From JBAXLO01 sp037134755 (lineage in GTDB: Bacteria; Bacteroidota; Bacteroidia; Bacteroidales; JACABE01), in the NCBI GenBank assembly GCA_037134755.1, contig JBAXLO010000236.1, positions 1 through 6,749 on the forward strand: a stretch of 6,749 nt of DNA, written 5' to 3'. Shown here piece after piece: positions 1 to 6,688 of the stretch. The notes beneath the pieces were generated by a model. The model had not been told where the DNA came from. It made no database searches and saw only the letters and a program-made list of their open reading frames with translations. Every line of letters begins with the position of its first letter. Positions within the stretch are counted from its first letter, which is position 1. The translations under genes were made by a program, and so were the position numbers.

Positions 1-190
1 CTTCAACATTTTTGCTGATAAGACCCAGAAGCCTTTTAGTGCCTTCAACATTTTTGCTGATACGACCCAGAAGCCTTTTAGTGCCTTCAACATTTTTGCT
101 GATACGACCCAGAAGCTTTTTGGTGTCTTCAACATTTTAGCTGATACGACCCAGAAGCTTTTTGGTGTCTTCGCTCCGACAGCCGATATA
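1..190. repeat. Tandem array of a 42-bp unit, four full copies plus a decayed fifth
   Basis: Full copies lie at 1-42, 43-84, 85-126 and 127-168, each beginning CTTCAACATTTT. A degenerate fifth copy starts at 169 and keeps only CTTC and an AGCnGATA block before similarity fades near 190. Copies 1 and 2 differ at one base (unit position 21), copies 2 and 3 at three (33, 38, 42), and copies 3 and 4 at one (13), so divergence is graded along the array. Each unit has two T-rich segments, near unit positions 9-13 and 33-37. Because 42 is a multiple of 3, one + frame stays open from base 2 to a TAA at 221-223 (14-residue period starting FNIFADTTQK), and one - frame is also open. In the + frame all five substitutions change the amino acid, which argues against selected coding. 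The array probably continues left of the window. Its function is unknown. Confidence 0.95.
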
Positions 191-374
191 TTAAATCAAA
201 ATTTTAATAAAATAAGCAATTAAAATAATATCAATTATTGTAATGATATCTTAATCTGTTATTAGACAATATTTATTCCATAATTTAGATATCTTTAATA
301 TTATTTATAAAAATAGATAGGGCTAATAACAAATCTTTATAGTAATTTTGGAAACTGATTAAGAACCCTATAAT
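191..374. other. AT-rich non-coding region upstream of the helicase gene
   Basis: Very AT-rich DNA between the decayed end of the 42-bp array and the helicase start. I find no credible gene, tRNA or strong terminator in it. It contains two similar GATATCTT-type blocks (about 245-252 and 288-295), a candidate -7 promoter element at 343-350, and a short 6-bp inverted repeat (ATAGGG at 317-322, CCCTAT at 366-371) around the promoter region, which could be chance. Confidence 0.6.
343..350 (+). promoter_or_regulatory. Candidate Bacteroidota -7 promoter element for the helicase gene
   Basis: TAATTTTG matches the TAnnTTTG -7 consensus used by the primary sigma factor of Bacteroidota. It would place the transcript start near 355, leaving a leader of about 20 bases before the TTG start at 375. 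No TTTG -33 element is seen at the expected distance upstream, so this is a one-box match in AT-rich DNA and remains tentative. Confidence 0.35.
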
Positions 375-2678
375 TTGAAAAACTTTTTAGACCAATTAAA
401 CGCCGAACAACGCAAAGCCGTTGAGTGTTCCGAAGGTCCTGTGATGGTAATTGCGGGTGCCGGATCGGGCAAAACCCGTGCGCTTACCTACAAAATAGCT
501 TACCTCTTAAGCAAAGGTGTTGACCCTTTTAATATATTGGCGCTAACCTTTACCAATAAGGCTGCTAAAGAGATGAAAGAGCGTGTAATTAACCTCGTTG
601 GCTCAGCCGATGCACGCAACGTATGGATGGGAACTTTCCACTCTGTTTTTGCTCGCATCCTAAGAGTTGAAGCCGAAAAGATTGGTTATCCCACCAACTT
701 CAGCATATATGATACCGACGATACCAAGAGCTTGATAAGAAGTATTATTAAAGAACAAAATCTGGATCCTAAACAGTATGTTCCCGGCTTTGTTTTAAGT
801 CGGATCTCTTCGGCTAAGAGCAGCCTGATTTCGGATATTCAATACAATAATAATGCAGAACTTCTTCTTCAGGACAAAAATGCCGGAAAGCCACTTGTTG
901 GTCGTTTGTTTACCTTATATAATTATCGTTTAAAGAAAGCATCTGCAATGGATTTTGATGATCTATTGTTTAATACAAATGTTTTGCTTAGAGATTTCCC
1001 GGATGTATTGTATAAATATCAAAGGAAATTCAACTATATTTTGGTTGATGAGTACCAGGACACCAATTATGCACAATATCTTATTATTAAAAAGCTTGCC
1101 GCTAATAACGAAAACATTTGCGTGGTTGGCGATGATGCACAAAGTATTTATGGCTTCCGCGGAGCTAATATTCAAAATATATTAAACTTTAAATCAGATT
1201 ACCCCGACTTAAAGACATTTAAATTAGAACAAAACTATCGTTCCACAAAAGTGATTGTAAATGCAGCTAACTGTGTTATTGCCAAAAATAAAGACCAAAT
1301 TTTTAAAGAAATCTGGACTGAGAATGAAGATGGCAATAAGATTAAACTGTTAAAAGCTCAAAATGATAACGAAGAAGGCTCATTGGTAGCTAATTCTATC
1401 TTCGAAAACAAGATGAATAACCAATTAGCTAACGATGCCTTTGCTATTCTTTACCGTACCAATGCCCAATCCAGATCGATGGAAGAAGCGTTGCGAAAGC
1501 TTAATATTCCTTATCGTATCTATGGTGGTTTAAGCTTTTATAAACGTAAAGAAATAAAAGACCTTATTGCATATTTTCGTATCTGTATCAATCAGAATGA
1601 CGAGGAGGCGTTGATGAGGGTTATTAACTACCCAGCCAGAGGAATAGGACAGACTTCTCTCGACAGGCTTCGTATTGCCGCCGACGAAAGTGGCAGAAGT
1701 TTGTGGCGGGTTATGGAAGCATTGGAGTTCTTTAAGATTGATATTAACCAGGGCACAAAGAATAAGATAGCTGACTTTATTGCAATGATTAAAAGTTTCA
1801 GCATCCAGATAAAGACTCAGAATGCATACGAAATTGCTAAAAAGATAGCTATTACTACCGGTATAATGAAAACGCTTAACGAAGATGATACTCCCGAAGG
1901 TATTAGCAGACTGGAGAATATTGAGGAGCTGTTGAATGCTGTTAAAGACTTTACTGAATCAGAACAATATAATCCTGAAATAATAGAAACCGGGGAACTT
2001 AGTATAAGAACGCTCGATGAGTTTATGCAGGATGTTGCTCTATTAACGGATGCAGATACTGATGATAAAGATGATACTAATAAAGTTTCGTTAATGACTA
2101 TACATGCAGCCAAAGGTTTGGAGTTTCCTTATGTGTATGTTGTAGGTTTGGAAGAAAATCTTTTTCCATCTATAATGTCAATAGGTTCAAGAAGTGACCT
2201 GGAGGAAGAACGCAGGTTGTTTTATGTAGCAATAACACGTGCCGAACAGAAGTTAACGCTTTCTTATGCTGAAAACAGGTATCGCTGGGGAAACCTGGTG
2301 TACTCAGAACCAAGCAGGTTTATTGACGAAATTGATGTTAATTATATTGATTTCCCAATGAAGAACCCTATGTTTAGTAAATTTATTTCAAATGAAAGTA
2401 CACCGAAAAAAGAATTTAACTTTAATACAGGTTTACCTTTAGATAAAAATAAACTAAAGAAACTTGAAACTGTAAGTGATAATATTATTGGCCAGAGCGA
2501 ACAAATAGAGTTTGAACTTATTCAAACCGGCTTCGATGTTGAGCATGATAGGTTTGGAAGAGGTAAAGTACTCCAGGTTGAAGGGACAGGAGCCAGTAAA
2601 AAGGCTACCGTTTTCTTCGAAAATATAGGACAAAAACAATTATTACTTAAATTTGCGAAACTAAGAGTTATCAAATAG
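375..2678 (+). CDS. uvrD: UvrD/PcrA-type ATP-dependent 3'-5' DNA helicase (superfamily 1A)
   Basis: This is a complete 767-residue SF1A helicase, slightly longer than typical UvrD/PcrA (about 720-730). Visible motifs in order are: Q motif LNAEQ (8-12), Walker A GAGSGKT (28-34), motif Ia LTFTNKAA (57-64), Walker B DEYQDTN (225-231), motif III VGDDAQSIYGFRGA (251-264), motif IV EQNYRST (285-291), motif V MTIHAAKGLEF (574-584) and motif VI EEERRLFYVAITRA (610-623). The C-terminal stretch from about 718 (GFDVEHDRFGRGKV) resembles the Tudor-like domain that in PcrA/UvrD contacts RNA polymerase. By family, it translocates 3'-5' on single-stranded DNA and acts in nucleotide excision repair, replication restart and clearing of RecA or stalled polymerase. 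The start is TTG: an in-frame TAA lies at 360-362, no ATG intervenes, and the next ATG (residue 24) would remove the Q motif. It could equally be named pcrA. The gene is probably transcribed alone. Confidence 0.95.
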   Translation: MKNFLDQLNAEQRKAVECSEGPVMVIAGAGSGKTRALTYKIAYLLSKGVDPFNILALTFTNKAAKEMKERVINLVGSADARNVWMGTFHSVFARILRVEAEKIGYPTNFSIYDTDDTKSLIRSIIKEQNLDPKQYVPGFVLSRISSAKSSLISDIQYNNNAELLLQDKNAGKPLVGRLFTLYNYRLKKASAMDFDDLLFNTNVLLRDFPDVLYKYQRKFNYILVDEYQDTNYAQYLIIKKLAANNENICVVGDDAQSIYGFRGANIQNILNFKSDYPDLKTFKLEQNYRSTKVIVNAANCVIAKNKDQIFKEIWTENEDGNKIKLLKAQNDNEEGSLVANSIFENKMNNQLANDAFAILYRTNAQSRSMEEALRKLNIPYRIYGGLSFYKRKEIKDLIAYFRICINQNDEEALMRVINYPARGIGQTSLDRLRIAADESGRSLWRVMEALEFFKIDINQGTKNKIADFIAMIKSFSIQIKTQNAYEIAKKIAITTGIMKTLNEDDTPEGISRLENIEELLNAVKDFTESEQYNPEIIETGELSIRTLDEFMQDVALLTDADTDDKDDTNKVSLMTIHAAKGLEFPYVYVVGLEENLFPSIMSIGSRSDLEEERRLFYVAITRAEQKLTLSYAENRYRWGNLVYSEPSRFIDEIDVNYIDFPMKNPMFSKFISNESTPKKEFNFNTGLPLDKNKLKKLETVSDNIIGQSEQIEFELIQTGFDVEHDRFGRGKVLQVEGTGASKKATVFFENIGQKQLLLKFAKLRVIK

Positions 2679-2690
2679 GAAATAAATGAT

Positions 2691-2698
2691 TACATTTG
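2691..2698 (+). promoter_or_regulatory. Candidate -7 promoter element upstream of the DUF4290-murA unit
   Basis: TACATTTG fits the TAnnTTTG consensus in the 155-bp gap after the helicase. It would give a leader of roughly 130 bases before the DUF4290 ATG, beginning just at the 2700-2721 hairpin. There is no matching -33 TTTG box, and the position hard against the preceding stop codon makes this uncertain. Confidence 0.25.
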
Positions 2699-2699
2699 C

Positions 2700-2721
2700 A
2701 AACTATTTATTGAGATAGTTT
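2700..2721 (+). terminator. Weak AT-rich hairpin after the helicase gene, possible terminator
   Basis: AAACTAT (2700-2706) pairs perfectly with ATAGTTT (2715-2721). The stem can be extended inward by a T-G and a T-A pair to leave an ATTG loop. The 3' arm ends in four T residues (2719-2722). The stem is short and contains almost no G-C pairs, so it would be a poor intrinsic terminator. It could instead be a leader structure of the next transcript or chance pairing in AT-rich DNA. Confidence 0.3.
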
Positions 2722-2833
2722 TAGAAGTAATCCCATTTAACATTTAGTATTACTTAAGTAACAAAGCACATTATAGCTATCTGAATTATAATATTTAAAT
2801 TAAATAAAGAATAATTCAATTTACATTGGAATT

Positions 2834-3478
2834 ATGGAATACAACACAACAAGAGGCAGGTTAATTATCCCGGAATACGGCAGAAACGTTCAAAAAATGA
2901 TTGAAGCTGCAATAAAAGAACCAGACAGGGAACAACGCAACAAATTAGCAAGAGTTATTATTAAAGTGATGGGTCAGATAAACCCCCACTTAAGAGATAT
3001 AGCAGATTTCAACCATAAACTTTGGGATCATCTATTTATTATTTCTGAATTTAAACTAGATGTAGAATCACCTTATCCGATACCTACGTCTCAGATACTA
3101 GATGTAAAACCTGAGAAACTATTGTACAAAACAAAAAAGTTCAAGTACATGCATTATGGTAGGAACATTGAGATGATAATAGAGAAAATAGCAACTCTTG
3201 AGGATGGACCTATAAGAACAAGGCTTTCGGAAGGGATAGCTCACCACATGAAAAAGAGTTACCTCAACTGGAACAGAGAATCAGTGCACGATGACCTTAT
3301 ATTAGAACATTTGGAAATAATGTCGAAAGGGAGGATAAAGCTTGATCCTGAATTTAGATTTCGTAATACAAATGATATTCTGGATAAACTAAAGAAACCT
3401 TCTGCTGCTGCTGTATCAAGAGATAATGCTAGAGGATCAAACAGAGGCTCTAATCAGAGGAGATATCCTAAGAGGTAA
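2834..3478 (+). CDS. DUF4290 family protein (conserved in Bacteroidota, function unknown)
   Basis: The 214-residue soluble-looking protein has no signal peptide or membrane segment. It matches the DUF4290 pattern I know from Bacteroidales: an N-terminal YNTxxxRLxxPEYGRN-like block (residues 3-18), INPHLRDIADFNHKLWDHL (49-67) and a central HYGRN motif (107-111). Residues 15-46 and 108-139 align without gaps (11 of 32 identical, both starting YGRN and ending in Met), suggesting an internal duplication. The last about 28 residues are rich in Arg, Ser, Asn and Gly and look disordered and basic, possibly nucleic-acid or membrane-surface binding; that is inference only. The gene lies 27 bp upstream of murA on the same strand, an arrangement common in Bacteroidales, so a link to cell-envelope growth is possible but unproven. 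No biochemical role can be read from the sequence. Confidence 0.88.
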   Translation: MEYNTTRGRLIIPEYGRNVQKMIEAAIKEPDREQRNKLARVIIKVMGQINPHLRDIADFNHKLWDHLFIISEFKLDVESPYPIPTSQILDVKPEKLLYKTKKFKYMHYGRNIEMIIEKIATLEDGPIRTRLSEGIAHHMKKSYLNWNRESVHDDLILEHLEIMSKGRIKLDPEFRFRNTNDILDKLKKPSAAAVSRDNARGSNRGSNQRRYPKR

Positions 3479-3505
3479 ATAATATTAATTTCAAATACAT
3501 ACTTA

Positions 3506-4813
3506 ATGGGTTCATTTGAAATAACCGGTGGCAAACAATTACATGGGGAGATTACACCTCAGGGAGCCAAAAATGAAGCATTACAAGTTATTTGTGCTGT
3601 ACTGCTTACCGACGAAAAAGTATGCATAAGTAATATTCCAAATATTCTTGATGTAAATAAACTCATAGAACTACTCTCAGAAATGGGAGTAAAAGTTGAG
3701 AAGACAGGCAAAGAAGAATACACCTTTCAAGCCGATTGTGTTAATCTTGGATATCTTAAAAGTGATGCGTTTAAAAAGAAAGCCGGTTCGTTAAGAGGAT
3801 CGGTGATGATAGTAGGGCCATTGCTTGCCCGCTATGGTAAAGCATATCTACCTCAACCAGGCGGCGATAAAATTGGCCGCAGAAGGTTGGATACTCATTT
3901 TATAGGCTTCGAGAAACTAGGTGCAAAGATTAATAATGATCATAATCATAGTTTCTTCGAAATTGATGCTTCCCATTTAGAAGGTTGTTATATGCTTTTA
4001 GATGAAGCTTCAGTTACAGGTACTGCTAACATACTAATGGCTGCGGTTAGAGCCAAAGGTAAAACAACTATCTTTAATGCAGCTTGCGAACCTTATGTTT
4101 TGCAACTTTGTAACATGCTTAATAGTATGGGTGCAAAGATTACTGGTGTAGGTTCTAACTTGCTTAATATAGAAGGTGTGGATAGTCTGCATGGATGTAA
4201 ACATACCTTGCTTCCTGATATGATTGAAGTAGGTAGTTTTATTGGTTTAGCTGCTATGACTAAATCTGAACTAACTATTAAGAATGTAAACTTTCAGCAT
4301 TTAGGTATTATTCCAGAAGTCTTTCAAAGACTAGGAATAAAGATTGAAATGAAAGGTAATGATATATTAATCCCTCAGAACGATCATTACGAAGTTGAAC
4401 GCTTTATGGATGGTTCTATTATGACAATTTCTGATGCACCATGGCCAGGTTTCACTCCTGACCTTATAAGTATCGCTCTTGTAGTTGCTATACAAGCAAA
4501 AGGAAGTGTGTTGATTCACCAAAAGATGTTTGAAAGTCGTTTGTTCTTTGTTGATAAACTTATAGATATGGGTGCTCAGATTATCCTTTGTGATCCACAC
4601 CGTGCTACTGTTATAGGTCTTGATCATCAATATCCGCTTAGAGGTATTGAGATGATTTCTCCAGATATCAGAGCAGGTGTAGCTTTACTTATTGCAGCTT
4701 TATCAGCACAAGGGAAGAGCGTTATACATAATATAGAACAAATAGACAGGGGTTATCAAAATATTGATGAACGTTTATTAAAATTGGGAGCAGAAATAAA
4801 GAGAATAAACTAG
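3506..4813 (+). CDS. murA: UDP-N-acetylglucosamine 1-carboxyvinyltransferase MurA, Asp active-site variant
   Basis: MurA transfers enolpyruvate from PEP to the 3'-OH of UDP-GlcNAc in the cytoplasm, the first committed step of peptidoglycan synthesis. The 435-residue protein (E. coli: 419) has the two-lobed EPSP synthase fold signature throughout. Lys22 in QGAKNEA corresponds to the substrate-binding Lys22 of E. coli. The mobile catalytic loop reads PGGDKIGRRRLDTH (118-131). Asp121 occupies the position of E. coli Cys115, the residue alkylated by fosfomycin, and Arg126 matches Arg120. Asp319 in GFTPDL fits the general base Asp305, and the C-terminal DIRAG and EQIDRGYQNI motifs are intact. Nothing suggests a pseudogene. 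The Asp form is known in Mycobacterium and Chlamydia, is active there and insensitive to fosfomycin. The gene is probably co-transcribed with the DUF4290 gene 27 bp upstream. The ATG at 3506 gives the normal N-terminus. Confidence 0.96.
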   Translation: MGSFEITGGKQLHGEITPQGAKNEALQVICAVLLTDEKVCISNIPNILDVNKLIELLSEMGVKVEKTGKEEYTFQADCVNLGYLKSDAFKKKAGSLRGSVMIVGPLLARYGKAYLPQPGGDKIGRRRLDTHFIGFEKLGAKINNDHNHSFFEIDASHLEGCYMLLDEASVTGTANILMAAVRAKGKTTIFNAACEPYVLQLCNMLNSMGAKITGVGSNLLNIEGVDSLHGCKHTLLPDMIEVGSFIGLAAMTKSELTIKNVNFQHLGIIPEVFQRLGIKIEMKGNDILIPQNDHYEVERFMDGSIMTISDAPWPGFTPDLISIALVVAIQAKGSVLIHQKMFESRLFFVDKLIDMGAQIILCDPHRATVIGLDHQYPLRGIEMISPDIRAGVALLIAALSAQGKSVIHNIEQIDRGYQNIDERLLKLGAEIKRIN

Positions 4814-4951
4814 TAAAAGTATCGGATTTTAGCATTTGTTTAAAGGCTTATTATCCAAAGCATCATTGTTTTTCTAATCTTAAACTTTGTTAAATAATGA
4901 CTTCTTTTACAAAATAAACGCTTCTTTAAATTTTACCATTGATATTAATTA

Positions 4952-4959
4952 TAATTTTG
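4952..4959 (+). promoter_or_regulatory. Candidate -7 promoter element for the SMR-SDR gene pair
   Basis: TAATTTTG matches the TAnnTTTG consensus and lies 24 bases before the SMR start codon, so transcription would begin near 4964 with a leader of about 20 bases. A T-rich TTTT at 4931-4934 is the nearest candidate for the -33 TTTG box, with a 17-base spacer that is shorter than usual. The placement in the 166-bp gap after murA supports a separate transcription unit. I see no convincing terminator for murA in this gap. Confidence 0.45.
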
Positions 4960-4982
4960 CACTTTAATAAAATCGAACAGTG

Positions 4983-5297
4983 ATGAAATGGATAGTTCTG
5001 GGAATAGGTATTATATTTGAAGTTTTAGGTACTGTTTGTATGGAAAAAGCTGATGGTTTTACAAAATTAATACCCTCTATTCTTGTTTTTGTTTTCTATG
5101 GAATAAGTCTGGCAGCTTTGGTTATGGTATTAAAAAAGATGGAAGTGAGCATTGCGTATGCAATATGGGCAAGTGCCGGAACAGCATTGATTGCGATAAT
5201 TGGTATTATTTGGTATCATGAATCTCTTTCAATTTCGAAAGTTGTTTCAATCACTTTAATAATATTAGGTATTCTTGGACTCGAACTTTTTGATTAA
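4983..5297 (+). CDS. Small multidrug resistance (SMR) family transporter, EmrE/Qac-like
   Basis: This 104-residue inner-membrane protein has four hydrophobic segments (about 2-20, 29-50, 57-78, 87-103), the standard SMR length and topology; such proteins act as dimers exchanging protons for cations. Glu13 in the first helix corresponds to EmrE Glu14, the proton/substrate site. The following GT and GF agree with the EmrE/Qac subtype rather than the Trp-containing guanidinium exporters. Tyr39, Tyr59 and Trp62 (in AYAIW) match EmrE Tyr40, Tyr60 and Trp63, and Gly96 matches Gly97. Oddities: the position of EmrE Lys22 is Glu21 followed by Lys22, and EmrE Gly90 is Ser89. An in-frame GTG at 4980 directly before the ATG could be the start and would shift Glu to position 14. 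The SDR gene follows 15 bp later. Substrate is unknown; drug, polyamine or lipid-linked cargo are all possible in the family. Confidence 0.87.
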   Translation: MKWIVLGIGIIFEVLGTVCMEKADGFTKLIPSILVFVFYGISLAALVMVLKKMEVSIAYAIWASAGTALIAIIGIIWYHESLSISKVVSITLIILGILGLELFD

Positions 5298-5312
5298 TTT
5301 TATTTTTAAATT

Positions 5313-6473
5313 ATGAATATATTTCTTACCGGTTCTACAGGCTTTTTAGGTGGCGAGTTGCTCGTTAACTTGGCAAAGCGTAAGGACGTAGACAAAATCT
5401 ATTGCCTTATCAGAGCACTGTCGGAGGCGGATGCTACACATAGAATTGAACACATTTTTGATCTTCATGGGGATGATTATGATAGGACTAAGATTATTCC
5501 TATTTTAGGAAATCTGTTTGATGACAAGCTTACCGAATCTCTAAAATCAAATAAAAATCTTGATAGTATTGATGTAATTATGCACTCTGCTGCTAATACA
5601 TCTTTCTCCAGAATATATGATGATCTTGTTGTTAGAGCTAACATTGGCGGTTTACAAAAGATTTTAGAATGGGCTAAAGATCTATCGCATTTAAGCACTT
5701 TTCTATATGTTGGTACCGCTACTATTTGTGGCAAAGATATTAAGAACCGTTTGATATTTGAAGACGAATCTCCTAATCTAAATGCTAATCATCTTGTAAA
5801 ATACACTTTTACTAAGATGCATGGCGAGCTATTGCTTCGTCAATATTTACCTGAAGATAAGATATTAATTGCACGTCCATCAATTATTATGGGTGATAGC
5901 AGACCTTGGATTCCCAGATCTCCGGTTATTCTTTGGGCTTTGGCTACTATTAATCTTATGCGTTTGGTTCCTATACATCCTCATTATCCATTAGATATTA
6001 TCTCTGTTGATTATGCTTCTGATGCTATTGTGCAGCTTTTGTTTGCTCGACGCAATCATCACGTTTATCATATTTCTTCGGGCAAAGATTCTGCAACTAC
6101 GCCTTTTAAAGTAACTAAAACTATTGAAGCCAACTTCCCTGACAGGCCTCCTTTTCATTTTCTAAACAAAACAATGATTGGGCAAATGAAGAACTGGGCT
6201 AAGGATAGGCTTCAGCCGGGTAGCGAGTTGTATAATTATCAAGAGTATCTTGATTACTGGACTAATAGTTTTAAGGATAATGGGAAGTTGCGTATATTGC
6301 TTTATGCTATTGAGTCTTATTTTGAGTTTATTGAATTGGGTCATGTGTTTGATAATACAAGACTGCTCGAAGATGTAAAAATAGCAAAATCAGTACCTGC
6401 TGAATCATATATTGTCAACTCTTTAGATTTTCTCGAAAAAATAGATGTCTTCGAGGGGGCTATTGATCCCTGA
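5313..6473 (+). CDS. Extended SDR / fatty acyl-CoA (thioester) reductase-like protein
   Basis: The 386-residue cytoplasmic NAD(P)-dependent oxidoreductase belongs to the 'male sterility' NAD-binding branch of the extended SDR superfamily. It begins directly with the Rossmann dinucleotide motif TGSTGFLG (6-13). It then shows HSAANTSF (91-98), the active-site region GTAT (134-137) with Thr where classical SDRs often have Ser, the catalytic YxxxK as Tyr164 and Lys168, and RPSIIMG (188-194). After about 270 the chain is mostly helical-looking and ends with a YFEFIELGHVFDNTRLL block (336-352) resembling the C-terminal domain of fatty acyl-CoA reductases. No adenylation, carrier or acyltransferase domain is attached, so the substrate must come as free CoA or carrier-bound thioester, if it is a reductase. 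A nucleotide-sugar or sterol-type SDR activity cannot be excluded. Spacing of 15 bp from the SMR gene implies co-transcription. The ATG at 5313 is the natural start. Confidence 0.75.
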   Translation: MNIFLTGSTGFLGGELLVNLAKRKDVDKIYCLIRALSEADATHRIEHIFDLHGDDYDRTKIIPILGNLFDDKLTESLKSNKNLDSIDVIMHSAANTSFSRIYDDLVVRANIGGLQKILEWAKDLSHLSTFLYVGTATICGKDIKNRLIFEDESPNLNANHLVKYTFTKMHGELLLRQYLPEDKILIARPSIIMGDSRPWIPRSPVILWALATINLMRLVPIHPHYPLDIISVDYASDAIVQLLFARRNHHVYHISSGKDSATTPFKVTKTIEANFPDRPPFHFLNKTMIGQMKNWAKDRLQPGSELYNYQEYLDYWTNSFKDNGKLRILLYAIESYFEFIELGHVFDNTRLLEDVKIAKSVPAESYIVNSLDFLEKIDVFEGAIDP

Positions 6474-6551
6474 TGCATCTATAGCAAATTTCATTTCTTA
6501 CTTTTTAAACATCAAGATAACTAATGTTAGTTGTTTCCATTGATTGAGCAT

Positions 6552-6574
6552 TTGTTATTAGTAATAAATAACAA
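6552..6574. repeat. AT-rich inverted repeat downstream of the SDR gene
   Basis: TTGTTATT (6552-6559) and AATAACAA (6567-6574) are perfect reverse complements around a 7-base spacer. A nested palindrome TTATTA-G-TAATAA (6555-6567) offers an alternative fold. A second copy of the TTGTTATTTATT arm occurs at 6639-6650 and is complementary to 6563-6574. It lies about 80 bases after the SDR stop and is not followed by a T-run, so it is not a typical terminator. The sequence composition makes chance pairing plausible. Confidence 0.5.
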
Positions 6575-6688
6575 TAACTTGCTTATGGGATTCTTGAATT
6601 CATATGCTAAAATATTATATCGTTTTTAATTGATTGATTTGTTATTTATTATATGTGTAAACAGAACATTATTATCATGTAAAATATC

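Noticed and set aside
1..190. CRISPR array
   Set aside because: Units are directly abutting with no unique spacers, and no cas genes are present.
1..223. Partial CDS reading through the 42-bp array to the TAA at 221
   Set aside because: A repeat of codon-multiple length keeps frames open automatically. The opposite strand is also open, and every unit-to-unit change is non-synonymous in the + frame. It is kept as a finding, not called as a gene.
317..371. Operator-like inverted repeat ATAGGG...CCCTAT around the helicase promoter
   Set aside because: Only 6 bp per arm with a 43-base spacer in AT-rich DNA, so chance is likely.
955..1185. Small open frames overlapping the helicase on both strands (also 1817-2113 and 2454-2639 on -)
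   Set aside because: They lie inside the helicase gene with intact motifs, have no recognisable products and look like shadow frames.
4367..4630. Minus-strand open frame inside murA
   Set aside because: It overlaps the conserved C-terminal half of MurA and encodes no recognisable protein.
4814..4900. Intrinsic terminator after murA
   Set aside because: There is a T-run near 4869-4873, but the only stem I find before it is about 4 bp (GCTT/AAGC), too weak to call.
5477..5734. Minus-strand open frames inside the SDR gene (also 6162-6344)
   Set aside because: They overlap the conserved SDR core and C-terminal region and are best explained as shadows.
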